From the NCBI RefSeq assembly GCF_033568475.1, contig NC_133120.1, positions 96,738,151 to 96,802,150 on the forward strand: a stretch of DNA of 64,000 nt. The letters run 5' to 3'. How positions within the stretch are numbered: the first letter of the stretch is position 1; every line of letters starts with the position of its first letter. Both the position numbers and the translations under genes were made by a program. The notes under the pieces were generated by a model. That model searched no databases and was not told the origin of the DNA. It saw only the letters and a program-made list of their open reading frames with translations. Shown here one piece after another: positions 47,801 through 58,683 of the stretch. Source of the DNA: Henckelia pumila. Its lineage: Eukaryota; Streptophyta; Magnoliopsida; Lamiales; Gesneriaceae.

Positions 47801-50800
47801 TTATTTTGTGGTACCAAAAGATCCCCATGGAGTATGCACATTGTAGGAGGGTCTCAGCCAATCACATCATAAATGCTTGTAGAATGCTTGCGTCTCTGGT
47901 CTATATCTGTCTTCCCTTTCTCTAAAATTTGATATTATGATTTACATGTAAGGATTGTGGCTTCTGTATACTTTAGATTATTTATGTTAATCTCTCACCT
48001 TGTTCTTGGATGTTCAAGTCTTCATTACTTATACAATGATTAAATTATGTTTTGTCGCTGGGTCGCAATATTTTATCTTCAATCCGTGACAGTACTTATT
48101 CTTCAATATGTGACAATATTTTGAATGAAATTAGTTTTCCATTGCACAGTTGTGGCATTCACTTGACACACACAGTAGATAAGTTATGTTACAGTTGTGG
48201 TGCATTTTCTCTTGAATCTTTTTCTCGTAGTGTTGTCTACATGTCTGTTAACATTTCGTGTGTTTTGGTGTTTATATGCCAGGCATACATCGAAAAGGAA
48301 GACAGTAAGAAGCTGAAACAAAAACAACGTGAAAGGATGCAGCCAAAAATGGGAAAAATGGATATCGATTATCAGGTCTTTATTTATGTCAACAAACTCT
48401 TGAAATCTTACCTTTTTTATTAGATTTTTCAATTGTAGTTTTTTTACGCACTCCTGTCTTTCTTTTTCAATTTTTATAGGTCCTCCATGATGCCTTTTTC
48501 AAGCATCAAACTAAACCTAAGTTGACATCACATGGTGATCTATATTATGAGGGAAAGGAATTTGAGGTATGAAATCATGTGTTGTCCAAAGCTGTGATGG
48601 TTCTGAAATGACCATCCTCTTAAGATTAATTATACACACACTCCTATTAGTTTTCTATGGCATACATGCGTCGAATTTTATTTGCAATTATAATGTTACC
48701 TATGATTTTAGTTGTGATATAGTCTAATGTTGTGGATTGTGGCGGTTAACTAAATTGGCTGTCGTAATGATTTGTGCAATGAAATGTGGTGTTTGTGTTT
48801 GAACTTTAAGAGGTGATTGTTAATACATAAGCTGTGGCACAATATACACACACGAACATACATATGTATGCATATTTTTTCCTTTTTGTTGATGGAGAGT
48901 CTGTGTTACAGTTTCACGAATCATACACTATCGGAACAATTATTCTGATTCAAGTCTCAGTCGTTCTCTTTTATTTGAATGATGATCATACACAGGTTAA
49001 ACTAAGAGAAATGAAACCAGGCATGTTGTCTCAAGAGTTAAAGGAGGCTCTTGGCATGCCTGATGGTGCCCCTCCACCTTGGCTCATCAACATGCAGGTT
49101 TAGCAATGTCTCACTTAGTACCGTATTTTCAGTTTTTCAATCTATACTGCTATGTCCTTCCATTTTCCTAGGAACAGATTAAGTTAGCTTATCATTAGTT
49201 GTTTCTTTTCCCATGGCAGAGATATGGTCCTCCACCTTCTTACCCTCATTTGAAAATCCCTGGTCTCAATGCTCCAATTCCTGCTGGAGCTAAATTTGGA
49301 TACGGACATGGAGACTGGGGTAAACCTCCTGTTGATGAAGTGGGTTTTAAGTTCTTTATTTACTGGTTACTTCAATCTTTTTTCTTTATTTTTTAAGTTC
49401 CCCTGTTGATCTCATGTTATTTTTAACTATGAATAGTATGGACGCCCTCTGTATGGAGATGTTTTTGGTGTTTTACAACAAGAACAGCCTAATTATGAGG
49501 TAAACAAAATCAGTATATGAAAACTGATGACAATGTTACTCCATGCTCACTTTTTGCTGTGTATTCTCCATTTATTGTACTTTCTTTCCTGCATTCATCT
49601 CCTCTTATTCTACTCACTGAATTGATTTTCAGGAGGAACCAGTTGATAAGACTAAGCACTGGGGTGATTTGGAGGAAGAGGAGGAGGAGGAGGAGGAGGA
49701 GGAAGAGGAAGAGGAAGAACAGATTGAGGAAGAGGAACTGGAAGATGGCATTCAATCTGTGGACAGCCTTTCGAGGTAATTATCTGCTTTACCCTCTTGG
49801 CTGATGTCTTCCTTGAGATTAAAATATTCACAAATTTGTGAATTGTGACTAACCACTATAATTCCTTCCAACCATTGTAGGCATAAATATATGGCTTTTT
49901 TGTGTATATTTCCTCTTTCTACTTGACCTGAAATTCTCTCATATTTTGCTTCGTTCTTGTTGGCGCTTTAGTACTCCTACCGGTGTTGAAACTCCTGATG
50001 TTATCGACCTTCGTAAGCAACAGAGGAAAGAACCTGATAGGCCTCTCTATCAAGTAAATACATCTTTTGACATTTTTCTTGATTGTTGGGCAACACTTTC
50101 TTTTATTGTTTCTGAAGCAAATGATATTTGTTTTGTGTTTGGTGAAGGTGCTCGAAGAAAAAGAAGAGAAGATAGCTCCAGGAACCTTACTTGGAACAAG
50201 CCATACGTAAAGCATCGGCCTCTTTGTGTATTAAACTTCTGCATTTTGAAATTTGAACTGATATTAGACTCATTTCTTGTCAGGTACGTGATTAACACTG
50301 GCACACAGGACAAGACTGGTGCCAAAAGAGTAAGAAAATTGATATCTTGTTCTTTCACTCTAATTTGTTGATTGTATATGTACAAATTGTGATGTTGATG
50401 TTATTTGGAAACCATTTCGTTTTACAGATTCCTGCTGTTAATTAAATCTGACAAGTGTTTCTGTAGTTAAGATTTATTCAATCTGACCATAGCTTTCTCC
50501 CAGGTGATATCGATGAAATGCAAAAGTAGATCGATTCAATGTGACCATAACCTTTTGGCCTGTTGGACTACTTAATTTGCCAAACTATAAATAAACATGA
50601 TTGAATGCATTCTATTAGTATCCTGGAAGCATATCGTTAACATTATTTGACTGTGCTTAGGCTGTTGTGATGGCCTTTTATTTGCACTTTAAAATTCATC
50701 ATTTTCCATTTGATCTTTTGCCTTCGATCTATTTTTAATCAGGCGACTGATGACTTGGAGATTTATGTTCTTTGACCACACGTGCCCTGATTTTGCAATT

Positions 50801-51433
50801 GCGTATTATTATTTCCCGTTGTTCAATGATTGTGGTATTTGACGCAGCCTGAAAATCCTGCAGTCTACATTGGAATGTTCGTGTTAATTGAAATGTTGAG
50901 TGTGGAGTGTGACTCCAATTTCTATCAAGTAGAACATAAATATTTTGAGAATGAACTGAAATTCAATTAAAATCTACTAGCTTTGCATATTTATTTGATA
51001 ATATAATATAATAGATTATCCTTCTGTTTATTTTCATTAGGTTGATTTGCTTAGAGGCCAGAAAGCAGATAAAGTCGATGTCACATTAGCACCCGAAGAG
51101 TTGGAACTCATGGACAATGTTTTGCCTGCCAAGTAAATTGAGCGCTCATTTGTTTCATTCATGTGACTGCAGATTGTACTGCATTGTAATTTATTCTTGT
51201 GACATTTATTCCCAGGTATGAGGAGGCAAGAGAAGAAGAGAAGTTGCGTACTCAGCGGGAGGATTTCAGTGACATGGTTGCTGAGGTACAATAATTTATT
51301 CCTTTGTTTTTCTTCTCCATGTTTGGAGGGAAGAGCTTTAACTTGTTTGACATTTATCCAGAACGAGAACAAAAGAAAACGAAAGATGCAGGAGAAGGAG
51401 AACAAATCAAAGAAGAAAAATTTCAAGTTTTAG
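44887..51433 (+). CDS. SF3B2: Splicing factor 3B subunit 2 (SAP145)
   Basis: Core U2 snRNP component (yeast Cus1) that anchors U2 near the branch point in the nucleus. Eighteen exons, plus strand: 44887-45135, 45884-46003, 46125-46250, 46384-46446, 46864-46971, 47504-47581, 48283-48375, 48480-48566, 48996-49097, 49220-49339, 49437-49499, 49633-49775, 49972-50053, 50148-50206, 50284-50329, 51041-51132, 51216-51285 and 51362-51433. They total 1773 nt (590 residues plus TAG), and all phases close. A basic leader (RRRRRRKQKKNN) is followed by the DUF382 region (about 166-300; RRMKIAELKQLSTRPDVVEV, VPRHWCQKRKFLQGKRGI) and the PSP domain (about 315-395; GMPDGAPPPWLINMQRYGPP). Then come 16 consecutive glutamates, the conserved TPTGVETPDVIDLRKQQRK and a basic tail. 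The start was chosen at MPAEMANG; an upstream in-frame Met at 44710 lies in transposon-derived sequence. Confidence 0.97.
49663..49720 (+). repeat. GAG/GAA microsatellite encoding 16 glutamates
   Basis: Within SF3B2 exon 12, after GATTTG, 16 consecutive Glu codons occur, including a pure run of seven GAG, then CAG. An acidic stretch is known at this place in the family; the pure GAG run suggests recent slippage. Confidence 0.9.
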
Positions 51434-52500
51434 GTGTGCGCAAGTTCTCATGCTGAACTTGTGTGCTGTTGCAGTTTGAAGAATCCTTATACTATGTGTA
51501 GTGCGTTTATGTTTGATGACACTTTGTGAGTACTCCTTCCTGTATTCTTTCTGGTCTTGTATGGTACTTTGTGAGTACTCCTTCCTCTTAGTCCATTTTA
51601 TTATAAATTATGTTATGAATTTGTTTACCTTCATAATTACCATCTAATTTGAAATTTAGAAGTACTAATAAGCTATCTATTTGATGTACTTTGCCATATG
51701 TTACCTGCAATTTAGTTGTTTTTCTTTCTTATTTTATTATTTTTGTTGACTAAACTTCATCAATGAGCTGAATGTATTTCAGTGGAATTGTCATTTGACG
51801 TTGCATGTTATGATCTTTTTTACTAGTGTACTGTGTACTAACAAAATGAAAAGAACAAGGTTAAGGATGCGAGAAAGGTAAATTTTTAAAGAAATATAAA
51901 TCTGTCAGGCGATTGTTTCTTTCGACTCTTTTCATATCTTGCAGACACCGAATTAAGGCAAGCTAATAAGATGAACATGTCATAAAATTCATATGTAAAT
52001 TGATATAATCAATCACCTATGCTTCATGATGACACTTGATCACCCCACATCTGCCAGGCAGTGTACGCTTCCACGTACGTGCTTTACAGAAATTCTCGAG
52101 ACCTTACAAACCTTTAGTTGATTTTGATCTTTTCACGATGGTATCAGTTCAGTTTTCTTTTAATCTTCCAGTGGCATTTTTTGGGCAAGGGGAGGGCACA
52201 AGTGGTTTTTGTTTTCAAACTAAGTACGAAAATTTTTCATGATCCAAACTAATCAAAACTACTGTTCTCTAGTGTTGGAGCTAAAATCACTCACCGTATG
52301 CACAACACTCGAAGAATGCATGATACTCACAACCTACACTGCTACACGTTTCATAAGTTTTAATATACACACAACAACAGAGCTAGAGTATAGCTTATTC
52401 TCCTTCACTTGGTCTCCTTCACTCAAAAGCATTCACATTGCAATAGCAAAATATCGCTGCAGTTTCTTGATTAAGTACCTTGACCTCGGGGTCCGTATGA
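51434..52500. other. Convergent 3' intergenic region
   Basis: Between the SF3B2 stop and the stop of the minus-strand At4g04980-like gene. It should hold both 3' UTRs. A 20-base word ACTTTGTGAGTACTCCTTCC occurs twice within about 65 bp (near 51521 and 51565). No further gene recognised. Confidence 0.5.
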
Positions 52501-55500
52501 TTAGTGAAGAGGATCGGTCTCAATTTCATCAGCGAGTTCTTTTGTAAGCTTGTCTGCTCGGTCATCATGCCCACCTGCAAATGAGTAAACTCGGAATGCA
52601 AACTGAAAGGACCTCCATAGTATTTTTTCAGGTCTGTTATTTCTCCTTTCACATTTGATTTCACTCCTTCCTTGTAAAATAGCATCTCTCTTTTCCTGCA
52701 TATCACCAGCATACTTTTATAGTTCATGTCGAGAGAAGGCGAACTAAAAGCCAAAACTTAAAAGAGCGGAAATGACCCACGCTGACCTGACCCCTTCTCC
52801 CTACTACTGCTTCTAGCCTCTCGTTGTTAAATGTTTATTGTAAGTTTGAATTGTACTAGATCAAATTTGATCTGAGCTAACCTTTAGTGCCAACTCCATG
52901 CAGCTTGAAGATAGATCCACCATCAATTCTTTCACCCGTACAAGGATGCCAAAATCAAAGTTTATCTTATGACCCTTAAATTTCTTGGCTTCTTCATCTT
53001 TTGTTCGCTCTAATGCATCAATTTCTTCCTTGATCTGGATGTCATTGCAAGGTCTTACTCACAAGAATATTTAATGGATAACATTACTAGTAAACCTTAA
53101 AATTTTACCTTATTGAAGAAACTCTCAGCCTTGTCCAGGAGTTGGCGAACAGGTGAAACTATTGGCCAGTTCTGTAGAGTAGAGGCTATGGAATCTAGTT
53201 TGGCGTATAGTGCTGCAGCCGTCCTCAAAGCTTCCAACTTTTTCGTTGGAAAATCTTCAAATCGTGCTAGCACCTGAAAAAATTAAATTCATGACCTGAT
53301 TTTTGAATAATTTTACGAGAAAACAAGCAAAAAGAAAACTTGCCTATGCAAACCTGAGTTTCATCAGTTAGTTTCTCCAAGTGAGATTCTACGTATTTGT
53401 AGAATTTCAGAAGCTCGACCATGTCAGATGTCTGAAATGAAATAATTGCATTTTTCACCTTCTTGATTGATTCTGCATGATTCTTAACATCCTCTTCTAT
53501 TTGTTGGAAGTATGCAGACCTGAGTCAACAGGCAAAAAATTTCACATTTCATGTTACAATAGAAGCATACAAATATATTGGTAAGGATCAATACCTTTTT
53601 GTCATCTCTGCCAATGCATCAGCCATTCCCTGTTTTCCGCCAGAGGCAGCTCCAACTCTACCCTTTCTTCCTGACACCTTAACATCTACACTCGAACCTT
53701 CTACTTTCCCCTTGAGAAGTCTATAAAGATTACCCATTTGGGATGATCTCTTCAATTTCGAGGCAGATTTCATGAGACGAAGGTTCTTGGCGCCACCAAG
53801 CCCTGGTGGGGGTGGCGGAACAGTTCCTTTTGCCATTGGCGGAGTTGGCAGTTGTGCACCACTTGGTGTCATTCCTGGTGGTGGTGGAGGAGCGGATAGT
53901 ATTTCACTAGACATCACATGGGGTCCCGGTGGTGTTGGCGGTGGCAGTGGAGCGTATACTCTTTCACCAGACATCACATGTGGTGGCGGAGGCGGCGGCG
54001 CACCATTTCTTGATGCGGCTTGTGGTGGTGATGGGGGTGGCATAGATACTATTTCACTAGAAATCACAGCGGGTGGCGGCGGCGGTGGTGGAGAAGATAC
54101 TCTTTCACTAGACATCACATGGGTTGGCACTGGTGGTGAACCATGTCTTAACGCCGTTTGTTGTGGTAATGGGGGTGGAGTAGGTACAGTTTTTTGAGAC
54201 TTCACACACGGTGTTGGTGGTGGTGATGGATCCAACTTTTTTAACGTCATAGATGGAAGTATTAACCCATTAGGAGACAATGGTGCCACTGGAGGTGGTG
54301 TTGGTGGAGACAACTTAACCAATGTTTCTTTGATTGTGTCAACAACATTCACTGCGCAGTCTGGTCTATCATCATCATTGATCCTCTCTATCGTCTCAAG
54401 ATTGTGGTTAACCTCATTTATATCGGTGCCTCTCATTTTGCATTCCTTATCCTCCTTTCCAGTCTCCCCTAATTGTACAAGGTATCTAGGATCTTGAACA
54501 ACTGTGTGAGGGAACATGTCGAGAGATAGGTGCTTTACATCAACGGGGTTCAGTTTCCTAACCGCCAGAACTCTGGGTCTGAGGAGCAGAGACACAGAAT
54601 ATGGTGTCTTCTCCATCTGAGTTGAGGCCTTCCATGCTTCCGAAAGAACTGAAGTTGGCGTTTCAGGAGAGGAAGAAACAGACATTTTGCTATCCGAATA
54701 GGACTCAGATAAAGCCTCTTCAAATGTAGTCGTCCCACGTCTAGACTCTCTCATCTCTTCATCCTCGTCCATAGAATCAAACATTCGCTCTCTCTCCAGC
54801 TTTATCATATCATCAAGCATTCCTAGTGCTGGTTTCAAATTTCAAAACAAGAATATTTAGTCAGTAGATATACCGTGGGTGTTTCTTCTAGCCTTGAAAC
54901 AAAATGATGCATATAATAGATACCGAGTTGCTCCAAATCTATGTATTCATATTCCATAGATGAATCGTATTTGCATTGGATCATCCACTCCTCTTTTGCC
55001 CATACATCTCCTAAGGATTTCAGAGCGTCACACAAGAGTTTGATAGCCTGTTATAGCCAACTCAGAGACACTTACAATGAATATCAACCTCCTGTTTTAT
55101 ATCAAAGCGTGTAATGTAGTGAAATGAAACTAACCTTATGCATGGTTGCGTCTTCAATTTCTAAATCTGACACGTCTCGGTCGATATGTGGATAAAGTTT
55201 AAGAAGATCCTTCAGGGTCAATATGAGCAGCTGTTGGAAAGCCGAGTAATCAGAAGTTTAATACTCGGAAGTTTTGGTGAAGAGAGGATTTGAGTTCTTT
55301 GACTCTAAAAAATATATATATATATATATAGTTCTTTAGAATAAAAGATTCTTGCCTCATGCACCGAAGCCGAGCCAACACAAGGAGAAAGATCAAGTGA
55401 ATCCCTGAAACTAGAAATCTTGTTCTTGAGTTCTGTTTCATATGAGCTGCAGACTTTAGAACTTCTGATATCCATTTCAGATGATTTTCTTGGCTCCGAC

Positions 55501-56392
55501 TCCGGTATTGTTCCCATCTCATGTGAGCTGTTGACTTTAGGACTTCTGATATCCATCGCAGAGGATCTTCTTGGCTCCGACTCTGGTATTGTTGCCACCC
55601 CATATGAGCTGCTGACTTTAGGACTTTTTATATCCATTGCAGAGGACCTTCTTGGCTCCGACTCCGGTCCTTTTGGCTGCGTCTCCGCTTTTCTTATTTC
55701 CGATGCTGATTTTTTCTGTTGAATCATTTTATAAAACACGCGCACATGAGAAAAGATCAACGGGAAACAGCACGTAGAATTTCGAGGAACGAGAATGGCA
55801 TCAATCAATTTTTTTTTTGGGGAAAACCTAGTGTCAGGTATGAAACCGAAGGTAATTCTGTCCAGGATATTCAGTTTGTCATGAAAATTATCCAATTTGT
55901 CCCATAACTTCGGTTGTTTACTTTGACATCAATGAAATTCCTTTTCATGTATTTACCCGGAAACTGTGATACATATTCAATCACCATCAACGTATGCATG
56001 AAATTGTCAAAATCGTGTATTCTTTGGGAAAAAAAAACGAAAAATCTCTACATTAAATACCCCGAGTCCATGCAAATGAAAACTTCAAATTCTTGTGCAT
56101 AAATTTTCTTCGTGAAATTACAAATCACGTGATTTCTATTCAACAATCATCCGTTGCTGCACTAAAATAGTAACCGAGGGAAGAAGAGCCACGCTAAACA
56201 AATGGGGAAAAATCTGAACTTTTCATCTTATGAACATATATATGTAACTCGAATACATGATGGGTTCGCGATTGATAGAGATGAAAAGATTCAACAAAAA
56301 AGGAGCAGCTTGGAAAGAAAATAAACCTGATTTCTAAAAAGCTTCTTACGGAACAAGAAAGGCGCCACGCCACAAAATGCCCCAATCGCCAT
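52501..56392 (-). CDS. At4g04980-like proline-rich coiled-coil protein
   Basis: Plant-specific 'hydroxyproline-rich glycoprotein family' protein (At4g04980/At1g61080 type); molecular role unknown. Nine exons, minus strand: 56327-56392, 55356-55715, 55135-55230, 54924-55047, 53595-54828, 53354-53519, 53109-53273, 52882-53034 and 52501-52695. They total 2559 nt (852 residues plus TAA), and all phases close. The first exon encodes MAIGAFCGVAPFLFRKKLF. Exon 2 holds three 27-residue repeats (PESEPRRSSAMDI type). Exon 5 has a formin FH1-like proline region, then KGRVGAASGGKQGMADALAE. The C-terminus has coiled-coil-like helices (LEKLTDETQ, LARFEDFPTKKLEALRTAAA) and the conserved WRSFQFAFRVYSFAGGHDDR. 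No FH2 domain follows. Despite the family name there is no convincing signal peptide, so a cell-wall location is doubtful. The intron after exon 2 seems to use a GC donor. Confidence 0.88.
55437..55670 (-). repeat. Three in-frame 81-bp (27-residue) coding repeats
   Basis: Within exon 2 of the At4g04980-like gene, three consecutive units share the pattern PESEPR(R/K)SS(A/E)MDI(K/R)S, then KV.SS. They differ at several positions, so they are not the result of a very recent slip. They are rich in Ser and basic residues, with SPK motifs in two of the units, suggesting phosphorylation. Confidence 0.9.
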
Positions 56393-58683
56393 GGCTGACT
56401 AAATGCAACTGATTTTATAATCAAACTGTATGTTTGACAGAAGAACCCACAATTCCTTGACCAAAAAATATTTACAGAATAAAAAAAAAAACAACTTAGA
56501 AACCTATAATGCTACCGATGAACCATTCAAATATGTATAAACAAATTTAAAAAATAATAATAAAAAAAGTTGCATAAAAAATAATTAAGTGCAGCTACAT
56601 GGTTTCTGTGTTGTAAAATCTTCCATGGACAAATTCTCCCTTTGTACTTTTACATGACAGAGAGAGAATGTGAGCCATTCTGGATAATGGGGTTCTTGAT
56701 TTTCTTTGTTTTTGGGGAGATGGATTCCTGATTTTTTTAAGGACAAAAACTGCGTAGGAGCTTTGTTTTCGGGTTTCATTGGCATAATCTGTCATTATGT
56801 GATTTAATTATTATCTTTGAACTATGTTTAATGGATAACTCGGGCGAGTGAGTGACAATTGCTATTTGCCAACTTATCCAAATAGCATGAATATTTCTGA
56901 AGATTTTTATTGATATCACAAATATTTCTGAAGACCCTTTTTTCCTTATTTGAAATATTTAATACATTTGGTTTTTTTTTTTTTTTTTAAATTATTCACG
57001 TAAATTTTAATTAGTGATTTGCTTCGTTTTACACTCCGCGCGTGTTAATTAAGCATAGGCAGTGCATGCCTTAGTATATAGTATCTTAAGATTGCGTTTA
57101 TTTTTAGATATGAGATTGTATAAAGATAGATTAAAATGTGATTATTAATATAATTTGATAGGATATGAAGTGATTATGGAAAAATAATAATATGTTTAGT
57201 TTGATGGATTAAATTTGAGATTTTCTCTTTTCACAATGTACATATTTATAATCCCTTCTAAAATTTAGGATTAAGAATCATTTGTAAATCTCATTATTAA
57301 CGGGCTTAAAGATTTATAATGCTTTTTAATTTTGCAACTAAATATAAGATTAGTCAATATTAATTATGTTATGTCATATATAAACAGGCATTGAATGAAT
57401 ATACACAGACAGCTTGTGTATATAATGATACGTTATCAAACAAAAATATATATATATATATATCGGTAGTTTAACTTTATTAGTTTGCAAGTCGTTGTTT
57501 GAAATATTCAAAGGTTGACATTCAGGCTCACATATGACATAACATCATCAGCTGCTAAGAAAATGTTAGATAAAAAACAATAAATATATACTAATAATAA
57601 TAATAATTAAGAAAATCCTCGCATATATTAAAAGGAACAGTATAATTAATTATTAAAGGATATATATAGTTTTATATGAAGTATACTAGATGAGGTATAA
57701 GATTAAGTAAACTAATTATAATGTTGTTGGTATGTCAACAAAAACCTCACTTCAAGTAGTTCTTTTTGTAGTATATAATGTGTTGATTTAATCTTACAAA
57801 ATCATTCTTCATTTTCAAAGATTGATACCTTGCAAAAAGTTGAATGTTGAATAAACTTTATGTATAACATTTTATATGTTACTATTTACCAAATTTTTAA
57901 TTTTACGGTAAAAATATATTTTTTTCCTGACAGATTAAATACCTGAATTAATCAAAACTGAAAAAGCTTTGCCTTTTTATTCAGTAGGTATGGATTAGAG
58001 GCTTGAATTCTAATCCGACAAACAGAAAGAAAAGGAAAAATTTACTGGCAAACAGCAAGAAACTAAGAACAAATAAAGAAATATGTGTCAAACGTACTAA
58101 TCCGACAAACAGAAAGAAAAGGAAAAATTTACTGGCAAACAGCAAGAAACTAAGAACAAATAAAGAAATATGTGTCAAACGTAAATTATAACACAAACTT
58201 CCACACAACTCGTTTATGTTTTATACAAACCGATGTAGATTTAATAACAAATGCTCTTTAAAATTACCAATGGAACAAAACCCATAAAAGATTTCAATTT
58301 CTGGATTCATCCTCTCCCCAGTGTAAAAAGAATTATAATCTAACCAAATTGCTCATGCACCTGTGCATTTTGATTCAACAGACGTGTCGTTTTTGTTTTT
58401 GTTTTTTTGTTTTTTTGTTTTTCAAGACAATCCAAACCTGCTGAAAGACTGGGTAAACGAATGTGGATGGCAACAACAAGAAATGATACTGTACAAGGAG
58501 CTGGGTAGAATGAATGGAAGAAGGGGCATCAATGGATACACGTCGAGCTCAAAACATGTAACTTCATCGATAGGAGACGAGATGCACTGGTGTGCTGTTA
58601 TGGACCGTGTTGTAGGATGACTTATCTTTTAAATTCATGCACTGCGGATTGAAGCCTATTTTTTGAGCTTTGAAAGAGCTGTT
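56393..58683. other. AT-rich intergenic region between two minus-strand genes
   Basis: The part next to 56393 should hold the promoter of the At4g04980-like gene. The part below 58684 should hold the 3' UTR of the CIP7-like gene. It contains the perfect 87-bp tandem duplication (58010-58183) and short AT microsatellites (near 57446-57462). Open frames here have no recognised motif. Confidence 0.45.
58010..58183. repeat. Perfect 87-bp tandem duplication
   Basis: Units 58010-58096 and 58097-58183 are identical by eye, each starting CTAATCCGACAAACAG and ending GTGTCAAACGTA. The unit length is a multiple of three, so a long open frame runs through both on the plus strand, but it is Lys/Asn-rich and not credible as a protein. 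Confidence 0.92.

Noticed and set aside
53772-54197. Glycine-rich open frame on the plus strand
   Set aside because: It is the antisense shadow of the poly-proline exon of the At4g04980-like gene (CCN codons read as GGN).
55305-55895. Longer single-exon start for the At4g04980-like gene (MDNFHDK... or MIQQKKS...)
   Set aside because: A separate first exon at 56327-56392 encoding MAIGAFCGVAPFLFRKKLF joins in phase 0 at a good AG just before KKSASEIRK, and fits the family better.
58003-58191. Plus-strand open frame with repeated Lys/Asn-rich sequence
   Set aside because: Arises because the 87-bp tandem duplication is a multiple of three; no homology or gene context.
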